13,778 nt of DNA from UMGS1502 sp045545435 (GTDB lineage: Bacteria > Actinomycetota > Coriobacteriia > Coriobacteriales > Eggerthellaceae). Shown piece after piece: positions 1-6,412 of this stretch (its first letter is position 1; the number at the start of each line of letters is the position of its first letter). The position numbers were made by a program, and so were the translations under genes. Where the stretch lies: assembly GCA_045545435.1 (NCBI GenBank), contig JAZQAV010000047.1:1-13778 (forward strand), in the 5' to 3' direction. The notes beneath the pieces were generated by a model, which saw only the letters and a list, made by a program, of their open reading frames with translations, did not search any database and was not told where the DNA came from.

Positions 1-677
1 CAAACGACAATAAGCGAGAAGGCAAGCGTGACAATGAGCGGTATCGCGTGCGCTACCGATGCCATAACCACAAGGTAGTTGATCGCAAAAAACGGGAGGG
101 CGAAAGCGATGCCTGCCCACTTCCGTATTCTTGCAAGAAGGCAGGTAATAACAACCAGCAATATCGAAGAGGCCAATATGAAGAGCGTACGTATTTGGTT
201 GAGGTTGAAAAACAGGAGCAGCGGGCGCATGAGCACGGTATAGCCGTGCCAGTAACGCGCATAGGGAATCCAAGTTCCGTTTGCGTCAAGCTCATCTTGT
301 GGAGCGTGCCCTATGCTTTGCAGCAAGCCAAGGGGTCCGTGAAAACCAAAAGTCTCGTCGGTTACCTCAAGGCTGAAATAGTAGTCGCTAAAAGCATCCG
401 TTATTCCCTGCCCGTGCCCAGCTATGCCTAGTTCAATGGACGCGGTAAGGTTGTCCACGCGCGTGCTCATATTGGTGCCGGTAAGCATGTCGCGATAATT
501 GCCGCCATCGGAGAGCATGATCTCGGCAGATTCGCGCAGGTTTTGTTGTAGGAGTGCCGGGTTAATGCAAAACGCAAGTGCCTTCAGAATGCTGAATGCT
601 GCGAGGCAGATGAAAAACGAAACAACTATGCCTCGGGCGCATTTTGAGATGGTTGGCTCGGTTTTAGAAAAGGGCAT
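1..677 (-). CDS. Multi-pass membrane protein of unrecognised family (C-terminus beyond the left edge)
   Basis: Reading the minus strand from an ATG at 677 gives 225 codons without a stop to the window edge, so the 3' end is missing. The protein starts with a short charged segment, then a membrane helix at about residues 15-38. A soluble stretch of about 120 residues (40-160), probably outside the membrane, contains a Gly-Asn-Tyr segment near 59-61, TNMSTRVDN near 69-76 and YARYWHGY near 139-146. Hydrophobic helices follow at about 163-182 and 187-225. This order resembles a class of uncharacterised multi-pass proteins found in polysaccharide loci of Gram-positive anaerobes; that link is from memory, and I assign no activity. 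The ATG lies 14 bp inside the end of the upstream glycosyltransferase gene, which suggests co-transcription and translational coupling. AAAGGA lies about 13 nt upstream, a long spacing, and an in-frame TTG eight codons earlier is an alternative start. Confidence 0.75.
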   Translation of the reverse strand, partial: MPFSKTEPTISKCARGIVVSFFICLAAFSILKALAFCINPALLQQNLRESAEIMLSDGGNYRDMLTGTNMSTRVDNLTASIELGIAGHGQGITDAFSDYYFSLEVTDETFGFHGPLGLLQSIGHAPQDELDANGTWIPYARYWHGYTVLMRPLLLFFNLNQIRTLFILASSILLVVITCLLARIRKWAGIAFALPFFAINYLVVMASVAHAIPLIVTLAFSLIVV

Positions 678-1965
678 TGTCGATCTGAATTCCTTTGGCA
701 ATAAGCTCTAGGCGCAATTGGGCAAGGGATCGAGCGCACGCCCCCGTTTCTTCTACGATCCAGGTAACGTACATGGCATTAAGCTCGCGTTCTTTATCTT
801 CGCGTTCAATTTGCTCGCGATTGAGCTGCTCCACGCGATCCTTCAGAATGTCAAGGCGCGTTTCAAGACCGACCGCGGACATGGGCAGCACCGTGCGCAT
901 TTTGGACATGAGCGCTGAGCGGTCTTCGCCTGCTGCGGCGCTTTCATGCTGAGCGTATCCGTGCGAATTGTAGGCCTTCAAGAACGAGGTTCTTAAGTGC
1001 TCGTTCACGTCGTCTTGGCGGTTGGGGTTGATAAGGTCGAGGCACACGAGTTTTGCGGGGTTCGAGCTGCTTATGCGCTCGATGATCGCCGGCGAAAAAT
1101 AGGTTTTGAAAAGGTTTCGCAACCTGGGGACAAGGATTCCTCGGTCGCTTGCCGGCCTGCGCAAGCAGTACGGCAGCAAGAAGTCTGCCACCCATTCCGC
1201 CAGTTCGGCACCGTGTTGCTCCATAAGCCCATCGTCTTTCCAGTTCGAGCAAATGCGCTCGCAAATTGAGATGTGCTCGGAAAGGCGCGGGAACTCATCC
1301 TGCATGCTGACGGCCGTAAGCGAGTCGGTGCGCGAGAGGCGATACTCGTAGAGGCGTTTGGGCGAGAGCGCTACTCCTTTGGCCTTGGGATAAAGCGCGA
1401 AGTGGAAAACTTGGTCTTCGCCGTAGCGTACAGTCTCGTCGAAACGCAGACCCGTTCGCATCAGAAGCTCGCGTTTGACCGCCGTTCTGCATGCGAACGG
1501 ATGGGACTCCTCTTTGAACAGGATGTCGGGCGTGAACGATTCGTAGAACACATCGTTTGGCTGCAGGTTCTTTTCGTGCCAAGGGGTGGTTTTAAAGCGG
1601 GGATAGCACCAGGCGCCAAACGTAACCGCCTCAGCCCCGGTTTTTTGGAAAATATCAAAGACTGTTTTGCAGGCGTCGGGGGTGAGCATGTCGTCGGAAT
1701 CGACGAACATAAGATAGGTTCCCGTCGCGGCCTCTATGCCAACGTTTCGTGCCGAGGAAAGCCCGCCGTTTTCTTTCACGATAACGCGCATGCGCGGTTC
1801 AACTTTTTCATACAGTTTGGCAAACAGTTCTGAGCGGTCGGTTCCGCCGTCAACAACCCCAACTATTTCGATGTCCGAAAACGATTGCCTGCGAAGGGAA
1901 TCGATGCACTGCGGTAAATAGTTTTCAACGTTGTAGATGGGCACAATAATAGAAATTGCCGTCAT
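664..1965 (-). CDS. GT2-family glycosyltransferase with C-terminal coiled coil
   Basis: This is a GT-A fold family 2 glycosyltransferase of 433 residues. It opens with the typical ISIIVPIYNVE strand, has NGGLSSARN near 66-74, the metal-binding Asp-Ser-Asp at 89-91, and a Gly-Glu-Asp catalytic segment near residue 195. The nucleotide-binding motif, normally Asp-Asp-Gly-Ser, reads Val38-Asp39-Gly-Gly, so the first Asp is replaced while the one that contacts the base in SpsA is kept. After the catalytic domain, nearly 190 residues follow, ending in a heptad-like charged segment at about 366-398 that looks like a coiled coil. I chose the ATG at 1965 because GGAG sits 9 nt upstream; an in-frame ATG at 2001 would add 12 residues but lacks a good site. 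The donor and acceptor sugars cannot be told. The following minus-strand membrane gene overlaps its end, so the two form an operon pointing away from glmM. Confidence 0.88.
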   Translation of the reverse strand: MTAISIIVPIYNVENYLPQCIDSLRRQSFSDIEIVGVVDGGTDRSELFAKLYEKVEPRMRVIVKENGGLSSARNVGIEAATGTYLMFVDSDDMLTPDACKTVFDIFQKTGAEAVTFGAWCYPRFKTTPWHEKNLQPNDVFYESFTPDILFKEESHPFACRTAVKRELLMRTGLRFDETVRYGEDQVFHFALYPKAKGVALSPKRLYEYRLSRTDSLTAVSMQDEFPRLSEHISICERICSNWKDDGLMEQHGAELAEWVADFLLPYCLRRPASDRGILVPRLRNLFKTYFSPAIIERISSSNPAKLVCLDLINPNRQDDVNEHLRTSFLKAYNSHGYAQHESAAAGEDRSALMSKMRTVLPMSAVGLETRLDILKDRVEQLNREQIEREDKERELNAMYVTWIVEETGACARSLAQLRLELIAKGIQIDNALF

Positions 1966-1999
1966 GATATCTCGCTCCATATTTGCATACTGAATGCGC

Positions 2000-2018
2000 A
2001 TGGGTTACGTGAACCCAT
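2000..2018. promoter_or_regulatory. Perfect inverted repeat, candidate operator or leader hairpin
   Basis: The sequence reads ATGGGTT-ACGTG-AACCCAT, a 7-bp perfect dyad around a 5-nt centre. It lies between the predicted -10 box of the minus-strand glycosyltransferase gene (2037-2045) and its start at 1965, so it would be in the first part of the transcript. It could be a repressor site or a small RNA hairpin. There is no T-tract after it in either direction, so it is not a usual terminator. Confidence 0.4.
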
Positions 2019-2036
2019 TTGATAAATTCGCTCAGA

Positions 2037-2045
2037 ATTTTAGCA
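2037..2045 (-). promoter_or_regulatory. Candidate extended -10 promoter for the GT2 gene
   Basis: On the minus strand the sequence is TGC-TAAAAT, an extended -10 element without a convincing -35. It is about 70 nt upstream of the start at 1965 and correctly oriented for the glycosyltransferase and membrane protein pair. The assignment rests on motif shape alone. Confidence 0.35.
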
Positions 2046-2065
2046 CTATATTACTGCGAATTTCT

Positions 2066-2093
2066 TTGTGCTGTTGTGGAGGGTTTTTATAAT
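2066..2093 (+). promoter_or_regulatory. Candidate promoter for glmM
   Basis: A perfect TATAAT is at 2088-2093, with a weak -35 (TTGTGC at 2066-2071) at 16-nt spacing. It would give a leader of roughly 150 nt before glmM. The leader holds CCTTTAAGG (a palindrome), GCGGC and GCCGC arms that could pair, and a small ACGAA-GCGG-TTCGT hairpin just before the ribosome binding site (GAGAGGA, 6 nt from the ATG). I do not recognise a known riboswitch in it. The 1966-2253 interval contains no gene that I can support. Confidence 0.45.
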
Positions 2094-2253
2094 TGAGCGG
2101 CCTTTAAGGCGAGACGTGCAAAGCCGCCGCTAAAAACCACATCGGTGTTTTCGTCTTGAATTGCTGTTTTCGCGCTTTAAAGAGATTTGAAACAGATTAG
2201 AAACCATTTACGTTGATAATACGAAGCGGTTCGTTTCGTCGAGAGGATATTGT

Positions 2254-3594
2254 ATGTCACGAATGTTTGGTACAGACGGCGTGCGCGGTGTTGCAAACGT
2301 CGAGTTAACCTGTCCGCTAGCGTTCCGTCTTGGTCAGGCGGCCGTGCGTTTTCAGGGCCCCCGTATTTTGGTGGGCAAGGACACGCGCCTTTCTGGCGAC
2401 ATGCTTGAAGCCGCCGTATGCGCAGGCGTTACCAGCATGGGTGGAACCGCGCTTTTAGCTGGCGTTATCCCCACGCCCGCTATTGCCCTTTTAACCAAGC
2501 AGCTTGGCTGCGATGGTGGCGTTATGATTAGCGCCAGCCACAATCCGCCCGAGTACAACGGCATCAAGTTGTTCGACGGTCAGGGTTTCAAGCTTCCTGA
2601 CGAGCTTGAAGATCGCATTCAGGCGGCCATTGAGTCGGGCACCCTTGACGCGCAGCGTCCCTCCGGCGATGCGGTTGGCACCATTCAAGGCGTTGACGAT
2701 GCCGTGGAGCGCTACATAAACCACGCAGTTGAGTCGGTGCGCGCACAGGGCATCGATCTTTCCGGGATGAAGATTGCGCTGGATTGCGGACATGGTGCCA
2801 GCCTGGTAAGCAGCCCGCGCGCCCTTGAGATGCTGGGTGCCGAAGTTCACGTGATCAACGACAGCTACAACGGCGTTGACATCAACGTAAAATGCGGCTC
2901 CACCAATCTTGAGCCGTTGAAGGCCTTTGTTGCCGAGGTGGGCGCCGATGCAGGTATTGCCCACGACGGCGATGCCGACCGCGTGATGCTGGTTGACAGC
3001 AAGGGCAACGAAATTGATGGCGACATGATGGAAGCCATGCTGGCGTTGGATATGAAGAACCGCGGCGTTCTTCCGCATGACACCGCTGTTTCTACCGTCA
3101 TGTGCAATTTGGGCTTCGTGAACTTCATGAAGGACAACGGCATCACCGTGGTTCAAACCAAGGTGGGCGACCGCTATGTTCTTGAAGAGATGCGCGACAA
3201 GGGTTATGCGGTTGGCGGCGAGCAAAGCGGCCACCTTATTCTGCTTGATTACAATTCAACGGGCGACGGCCTTATGACCGCTGTGCAATTCTTGGCTGCC
3301 ACCAAGCGTTCGGGCAAAACCGTTGATGATGCTGCGGCTATGTACACCAAGTACCCGCAGGAGCTCATTAACGTGCGCGTGTCCGACAAGCAGGCCGTAT
3401 TCGGTAACGAAGCGGTTCAAAACGCCGTTAAGGCTGCCGAAGAGGCCATGGGAGCCACGGGTCGCGTGCTTCTGCGTCCCAGCGGCACCGAGCCGGTTGT
3501 GCGCGTAATGGTTGAGGCGGCAAGCGACGATGACGCCAAGCTGCACAGCCGCGCCATTGCGGATGTGGTAATTGCCCAGCTGGGAATCAACTAG
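2254..3594 (+). CDS. glmM: Phosphoglucosamine mutase
   Basis: GlmM converts glucosamine-6-phosphate to glucosamine-1-phosphate, the step before UDP-GlcNAc formation for peptidoglycan and other glycans, in the cytoplasm. The 446 residues match the usual family length. All hallmarks are present: N-terminal FGTDGVRG; the phosphoserine loop SASHNP with catalytic Ser95; the metal-binding loop DGDADR with Asp238, Asp240 and Asp242; the sugar-binding GGEQSGH at 321-327; and the C-terminal phosphate-binding RPSGTEP at 408-414. The ATG at 2254 has GAGAGGA 6 nt upstream. It is divergent from the left-hand glycosyltransferase gene and followed by a strong hairpin terminator, so it is probably monocistronic. 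Its neighbour nagB uses the same substrate pool. No anomalies are seen. Confidence 0.98.
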   Translation: MSRMFGTDGVRGVANVELTCPLAFRLGQAAVRFQGPRILVGKDTRLSGDMLEAAVCAGVTSMGGTALLAGVIPTPAIALLTKQLGCDGGVMISASHNPPEYNGIKLFDGQGFKLPDELEDRIQAAIESGTLDAQRPSGDAVGTIQGVDDAVERYINHAVESVRAQGIDLSGMKIALDCGHGASLVSSPRALEMLGAEVHVINDSYNGVDINVKCGSTNLEPLKAFVAEVGADAGIAHDGDADRVMLVDSKGNEIDGDMMEAMLALDMKNRGVLPHDTAVSTVMCNLGFVNFMKDNGITVVQTKVGDRYVLEEMRDKGYAVGGEQSGHLILLDYNSTGDGLMTAVQFLAATKRSGKTVDDAAAMYTKYPQELINVRVSDKQAVFGNEAVQNAVKAAEEAMGATGRVLLRPSGTEPVVRVMVEAASDDDAKLHSRAIADVVIAQLGIN

Positions 3595-3641
3595 CGCGCT
3601 GCATGAATCAGCTCGCGCGTTGTTTGCTTCGCGGAACAAAG

Positions 3642-3668
3642 GCGCCCGCTTTGTGCGGGCGCTTTTTT
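3642..3668 (+). terminator. Rho-independent terminator after glmM
   Basis: An 8-bp G+C stem, GCGCCCGC and GCGGGCGC, encloses a TTTGT loop and is followed directly by six T residues. It sits 47 nt after the glmM stop codon and separates glmM from nagB. Confidence 0.95.
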
Positions 3669-3843
3669 GTTGCTGAATAACGTGATTTTTTGTTAAAGGT
3701 AAGTTTCAGCTGCGGGCCGCGATAATCTTGCCGTATAAAAAGCGTTATTGTACGTAACGGTCGCTGCTAAACGGTTGGAGACCGCGAAATAAGGGGCCAC
3801 CGCGTCCCTTTTTCCTGTAAACGTACACGACAAAAGGAGCACC
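3669..3843 (+). promoter_or_regulatory. nagB: Promoter and leader region of nagB
   Basis: This 175-nt stretch has no gene. Candidate -10 boxes are GATAAT at 3721-3726 and TATAAA at 3734-3739, but no -35 stands out, so the promoter is not fixed. Downstream are TGTACGT (3749-3755) and its complement ACGTACA (3821-3827); CGGTC and GACCG arms around an AACGGT direct repeat; and AAGGGG/TCCCTT (about 3791-3810) followed by TTT, a weak attenuator-like hairpin. The ribosome binding site AGGAG ends 4 nt before the ATG. None of this matches a riboswitch I know. Confidence 0.35.
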
Positions 3844-4569
3844 ATGAAGGTTATCGTAGACACCCCCGAAGGCATCGCCAAACAAGCTGGCGAGATTTAC
3901 AAAGAGATTCTTACGGCCAAGCCCAACGCAGTTCTTGGCTTTGCCACCGGTTCGACCCCGCTTGATCTGTACGCCGAGCTTGTCCGCCTGAACAAGGAAG
4001 GCGAGATCAGCTTCAAGGACGTAACCACGTTCAACCTGGACGAGTACGTTGGCCTTGAGCCCACCCATGACCAAAGCTACCGTTACTTCATGGACACCAA
4101 CCTGTTCAATCACATTGACGTTGACCCTGCAAACACGCATGTGCCCAGTGGTCTTGACACCAGCGACGAGGCTCTTGCTGCTTACGACGCGGCCATTGAG
4201 GCAGCTGGCGGCGAGGATTTGCACATCCTGGGCATTGGCGTGAACGGCCACATCGCCTTCAACAAGCCGGGCGATCCCATTGATACCATGACCCATGTGG
4301 TTGAGCTTACCCAGAACACCCGCGAGGTTAACGCTCGCTTCTTCGAGAGCATCGATGATGTTCCCACCCATGCGGTAACCATGGGCATCAAGAGCATCAT
4401 GCATGCTCGCAAGCTCATCCTCATCGCCTTGGGCGAGGCCAAGGCCGACGCCATCAAGGCCGCCGTTGAGGGTCCGGTTGATCCGATGTGCCCCGCGAGC
4501 GTTTTGCAGCTGCATCCCGATGTCACCTTCTTCTGCGATGAGGCTGCGGCAAGCAAGTTGTCGCTGTAA
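3844..4569 (+). CDS. nagB: Glucosamine-6-phosphate deaminase (NagB) with a substituted catalytic residue
   Basis: NagB interconverts glucosamine-6-phosphate with fructose-6-phosphate and ammonia. The 241 residues fit the short Gram-positive NagB type. Visible motifs are GFATGSTPLDLY (32-43, phosphate loop), NLDEYVG with general-base Asp66, and GVNGHIAFN (132-140) with His136, followed by THVVELT, the THAVTMG segment and a C-terminal PASVLQLH. Asn134 replaces the Asp of the E. coli enzyme, which is common in Gram-positive relatives. Lys141, however, stands where the family has a Glu (Glu148 in E. coli, FNEP motif), a residue of the Asp-His-Glu catalytic set. The codon is a clear AAG. The enzyme may have altered activity or direction, or act on a related amino sugar phosphate. 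It is flanked by terminator hairpins on both sides and lies next to glmM, which shares its substrate. Confidence 0.9.
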   Translation: MKVIVDTPEGIAKQAGEIYKEILTAKPNAVLGFATGSTPLDLYAELVRLNKEGEISFKDVTTFNLDEYVGLEPTHDQSYRYFMDTNLFNHIDVDPANTHVPSGLDTSDEALAAYDAAIEAAGGEDLHILGIGVNGHIAFNKPGDPIDTMTHVVELTQNTREVNARFFESIDDVPTHAVTMGIKSIMHARKLILIALGEAKADAIKAAVEGPVDPMCPASVLQLHPDVTFFCDEAAASKLSL

Positions 4570-4595
4570 AATATACCAAGGCGAGATCGCCATTG

Positions 4596-4626
4596 ACGAA
4601 ACGGGGTACGAGGTACCCTGTTTCGT
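4596..4626 (+). terminator. Long perfect hairpin after nagB
   Basis: ACGAAACGGGGTAC pairs with GTACCCTGTTTCGT as a 14-bp stem with one G-U pair and a 3-nt GAG loop. It is followed by a T-poor tail, TTCTGTCC. It starts 26 nt after the nagB stop and ends 29 nt before the next start. It may be a terminator of limited efficiency, or an mRNA-stabilising element that allows some read-through into the next gene, which has no clear promoter of its own. Confidence 0.65.
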
Positions 4627-4655
4627 TTCTGTCCCGCGTTTAGAAAGTAGACACT

Positions 4656-5324
4656 ATGAAATGCACCATCAACGACCTCTATGACCTTCAGCACACCATT
4701 GCCGCTCCGCTTTTGGAGCGCTTCACCTATCCCTGGGAGGCGCTTGCCCATATCAAGGAGTTCATCCTTGAGCTTGGTCCCACGCTGCCTGCGGATGAGT
4801 ATGACAATCCTGCCGAAGGCGTGTGGATTGCCAAAGACGCAACGGTGTTCGAAAGCGCCTATATTGGCTCGCCGCTGATTATCGACCATGAGGCAGAGGT
4901 TCGCCATTGCGCGTTTTTGCGTTGCCCGGCAATTGTGGGCAAAGGGGCCGTTGTGGGCAACTCAACCGAGCTCAAAAACGTCATCTTGTTCGACAAGGTG
5001 CAAGTGCCGCATTACAACTATGTGGGCGATTCCATTTTGGGCTACTGCTCGCACACGGGCGCGGGCGCTATCACGTCAAACCTTAAGAGCGATAAAACGC
5101 TGGTAACGGTGAAGGACTTTGCCACGGGCGAGGCCATAGAAACCGGCATCAAGAAGTTTGGCGCTATGCTGGGTGACCATGTTGAGGTTGGCTGCAACAG
5201 CGTGCTCAATCCGGGAACGGTTATTGGCTGCAACACCAACGTGTATCCGCTTTCGCGCGTGCGCGGCTTTGTGGCGGGCAATTCCATTTTCAAGGATCCC
5301 AGCAACATAGTTGAGAAGTACTAG
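4656..5324 (+). CDS. Left-handed beta-helix acyltransferase, GlmU C-terminal-like (probable amino-sugar-1-phosphate N-acetyltransferase)
   Basis: The 222-residue protein has a helical N-terminus (1-45, with TYPWEAL near 24-30) followed by hexapeptide-repeat beta-helix coils (about 56-205). VPHYNYVGDS at 117-126 and GAGAITSN at 135-142 correspond to the acetyltransferase site of GlmU, and His119 aligns with the catalytic His363 of E. coli GlmU. The pyrophosphorylase domain of GlmU is absent, so the likely reaction is acetyl-CoA-dependent N-acetylation of glucosamine-1-phosphate or a related sugar phosphate. Such proteins are often labelled UDP-GlcNAc pyrophosphorylase, but no nucleotidyltransferase motif is present here. 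It lies downstream of glmM and nagB, which act on the same sugar, and a strong terminator follows. The Shine-Dalgarno site is poor (GAAAG about 10 nt upstream), which hints at low expression or dependence on nagB read-through. The precise substrate is inferred. Confidence 0.8.
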   Translation: MKCTINDLYDLQHTIAAPLLERFTYPWEALAHIKEFILELGPTLPADEYDNPAEGVWIAKDATVFESAYIGSPLIIDHEAEVRHCAFLRCPAIVGKGAVVGNSTELKNVILFDKVQVPHYNYVGDSILGYCSHTGAGAITSNLKSDKTLVTVKDFATGEAIETGIKKFGAMLGDHVEVGCNSVLNPGTVIGCNTNVYPLSRVRGFVAGNSIFKDPSNIVEKY

Positions 5325-5370
5325 GTTCGGTGTTTTTGAACTTATAGTGCCGACAAAGGTATTAATTGTG

Positions 5371-5402
5371 GCGCTCCGCTTAATGCGGGGCGCTTCTTTT
5401 TT
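5371..5402 (+). terminator. Rho-independent terminator after the beta-helix acyltransferase gene
   Basis: A 9-bp stem, GCGCTCCGC and GCGGGGCGC with one G-U pair, has a TTAAT loop and is followed by TTCTTTTTT. It closes the amino-sugar block just before the polysaccharide block promoter. Confidence 0.93.
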
Positions 5403-5427
5403 AATTAGAGCGAATCGCCGTTATAAT
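5399..5427 (+). promoter_or_regulatory. Candidate promoter of the ABC exporter genes
   Basis: A perfect TATAAT is at 5422-5427, with a poor -35 (TTTTAA, 5399-5404) at 17-nt spacing that overlaps the T-tract of the preceding terminator. It lies 43 nt upstream of the permease start. Confidence 0.6.
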
Positions 5428-5470
5428 GCTTTCGGTGTAACCGAGCCGTTCAAAAGGGACCTGTGCCAAC

Positions 5471-6412
5471 GTGCCGTCATCTGAAATGAACACACATCAA
5501 AAAAGTCATCGTAAGCGGCGGACGGCGTTTCGTTCGAAAACCGCTGCGTACAACGATGCCCAGTGCGTTGTTTACACGTCCGACCAAGCTGGCTTTTTCG
5601 CGACATTGCTTTCCATTGTTCACGATATTTGGACCTGGCGTTCGCAAATAATAGGTCTTGCTCGGTTTGAAGTGGTGAAGCAAAGTAGAGGCGCCGCTTT
5701 ATCGTGGGTGTGGTTTTTTGCGCGGCCGGCTGTTTACATCTTATGCTTCTGGTTTGCTCTTGCCGTGGGTTTGCGCGCCGGCGACCTGGGAGGAAGCCAA
5801 AGTGCTCCGCCGTACATTCTGTGGTTGGCTGCTGGGGTTGTACCGTGGTTTTTCCTACAGGAGATGCTGGGGTCGGGCATTAACGCGCTTTCTCGCTATC
5901 CCTATTTGGTAAACAAGGTGCGCTTTCCGCTGAGCTGTGTTTCGGCCATTTGCGCGAGCGGCGAGCTTCTTTTGCAGCTCATGTTGCAAGCTGTTTTGCT
6001 TGTTATGTATTTTCTTGGTGGTCAGCCCTTTGATGTCCACTTGTTGCAAATTCCCTTCTTGCTGGTTCTCATGTGGCTGTTTTTCGTGGTGTTTTCGATC
6101 GGGATGTCGCAGTTGACGGCCTTGAGCAAAGATTTCGCGAACCTCATGCGATCGCTGTCCACGCCGCTCTTTTGGCTGTCTGGGGTTATTTTTGATGTAA
6201 CCGTCATTCCGTTTGCATGGGCGAAGGCCCTGTTTTTGTTCAACCCGGTCACGTTTTTTATCTCGGCGTTTCGGGATGCGTACTACTATCGCATTTGGAT
6301 TTGGGAAGACTCCCTTGCGCTGGCTTGCTTTGCAGTGGTGTTTTTAGTAACGGCGGCCTTTTCGGTAGTTGTTTATCGGCGCTTCTGTGAGGAGGTGCCC
6401 GATGCCTTCTAA
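5471..6412 (+). CDS. wzm: ABC-2 type polysaccharide export permease (Wzm/TagG family)
   Basis: This is the membrane half of an ABC exporter that moves undecaprenyl-linked polysaccharide or teichoic-acid-like polymer across the cytoplasmic membrane. The 313 residues begin with about 50 charged residues, longer than is usual. The ABC-2 core follows with six membrane segments at about 79-101, 115-134, 158-183, 192-215, 228-248 and 281-302. Typical family features are the amphipathic segment before helix 1 (FEVVKQSRGAALSWVW), NKVRFPL near 148-154 and LFNPVTFFISAFRDAYY near 256-272. The start is GTG at 5471, with AGGGA 11 nt upstream; an ATG five codons later is possible but has no ribosome site. 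Its end overlaps the ATPase gene by 11 nt, so the two are translationally coupled. Confidence 0.92.
   Translation: MPSSEMNTHQKSHRKRRTAFRSKTAAYNDAQCVVYTSDQAGFFATLLSIVHDIWTWRSQIIGLARFEVVKQSRGAALSWVWFFARPAVYILCFWFALAVGLRAGDLGGSQSAPPYILWLAAGVVPWFFLQEMLGSGINALSRYPYLVNKVRFPLSCVSAICASGELLLQLMLQAVLLVMYFLGGQPFDVHLLQIPFLLVLMWLFFVVFSIGMSQLTALSKDFANLMRSLSTPLFWLSGVIFDVTVIPFAWAKALFLFNPVTFFISAFRDAYYYRIWIWEDSLALACFAVVFLVTAAFSVVVYRRFCEEVPDAF

Noticed and set aside
48..431. Plus-strand open frame of 127 codons at the left edge
   Set aside because: It is antisense to a longer minus-strand frame that has clear membrane-protein character and overlaps the glycosyltransferase gene as an operon partner.
2491..3234. 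Minus-strand open frame of 247 codons inside glmM
   Set aside because: It is antisense to a fully conserved glmM; its His/Val/Asn-rich translation is typical of a codon-bias shadow.
3745..4593. Minus-strand open frame of 282 codons across nagB
   Set aside because: It mirrors the conserved nagB gene, has no ribosome site, and its composition is that of an antisense shadow.
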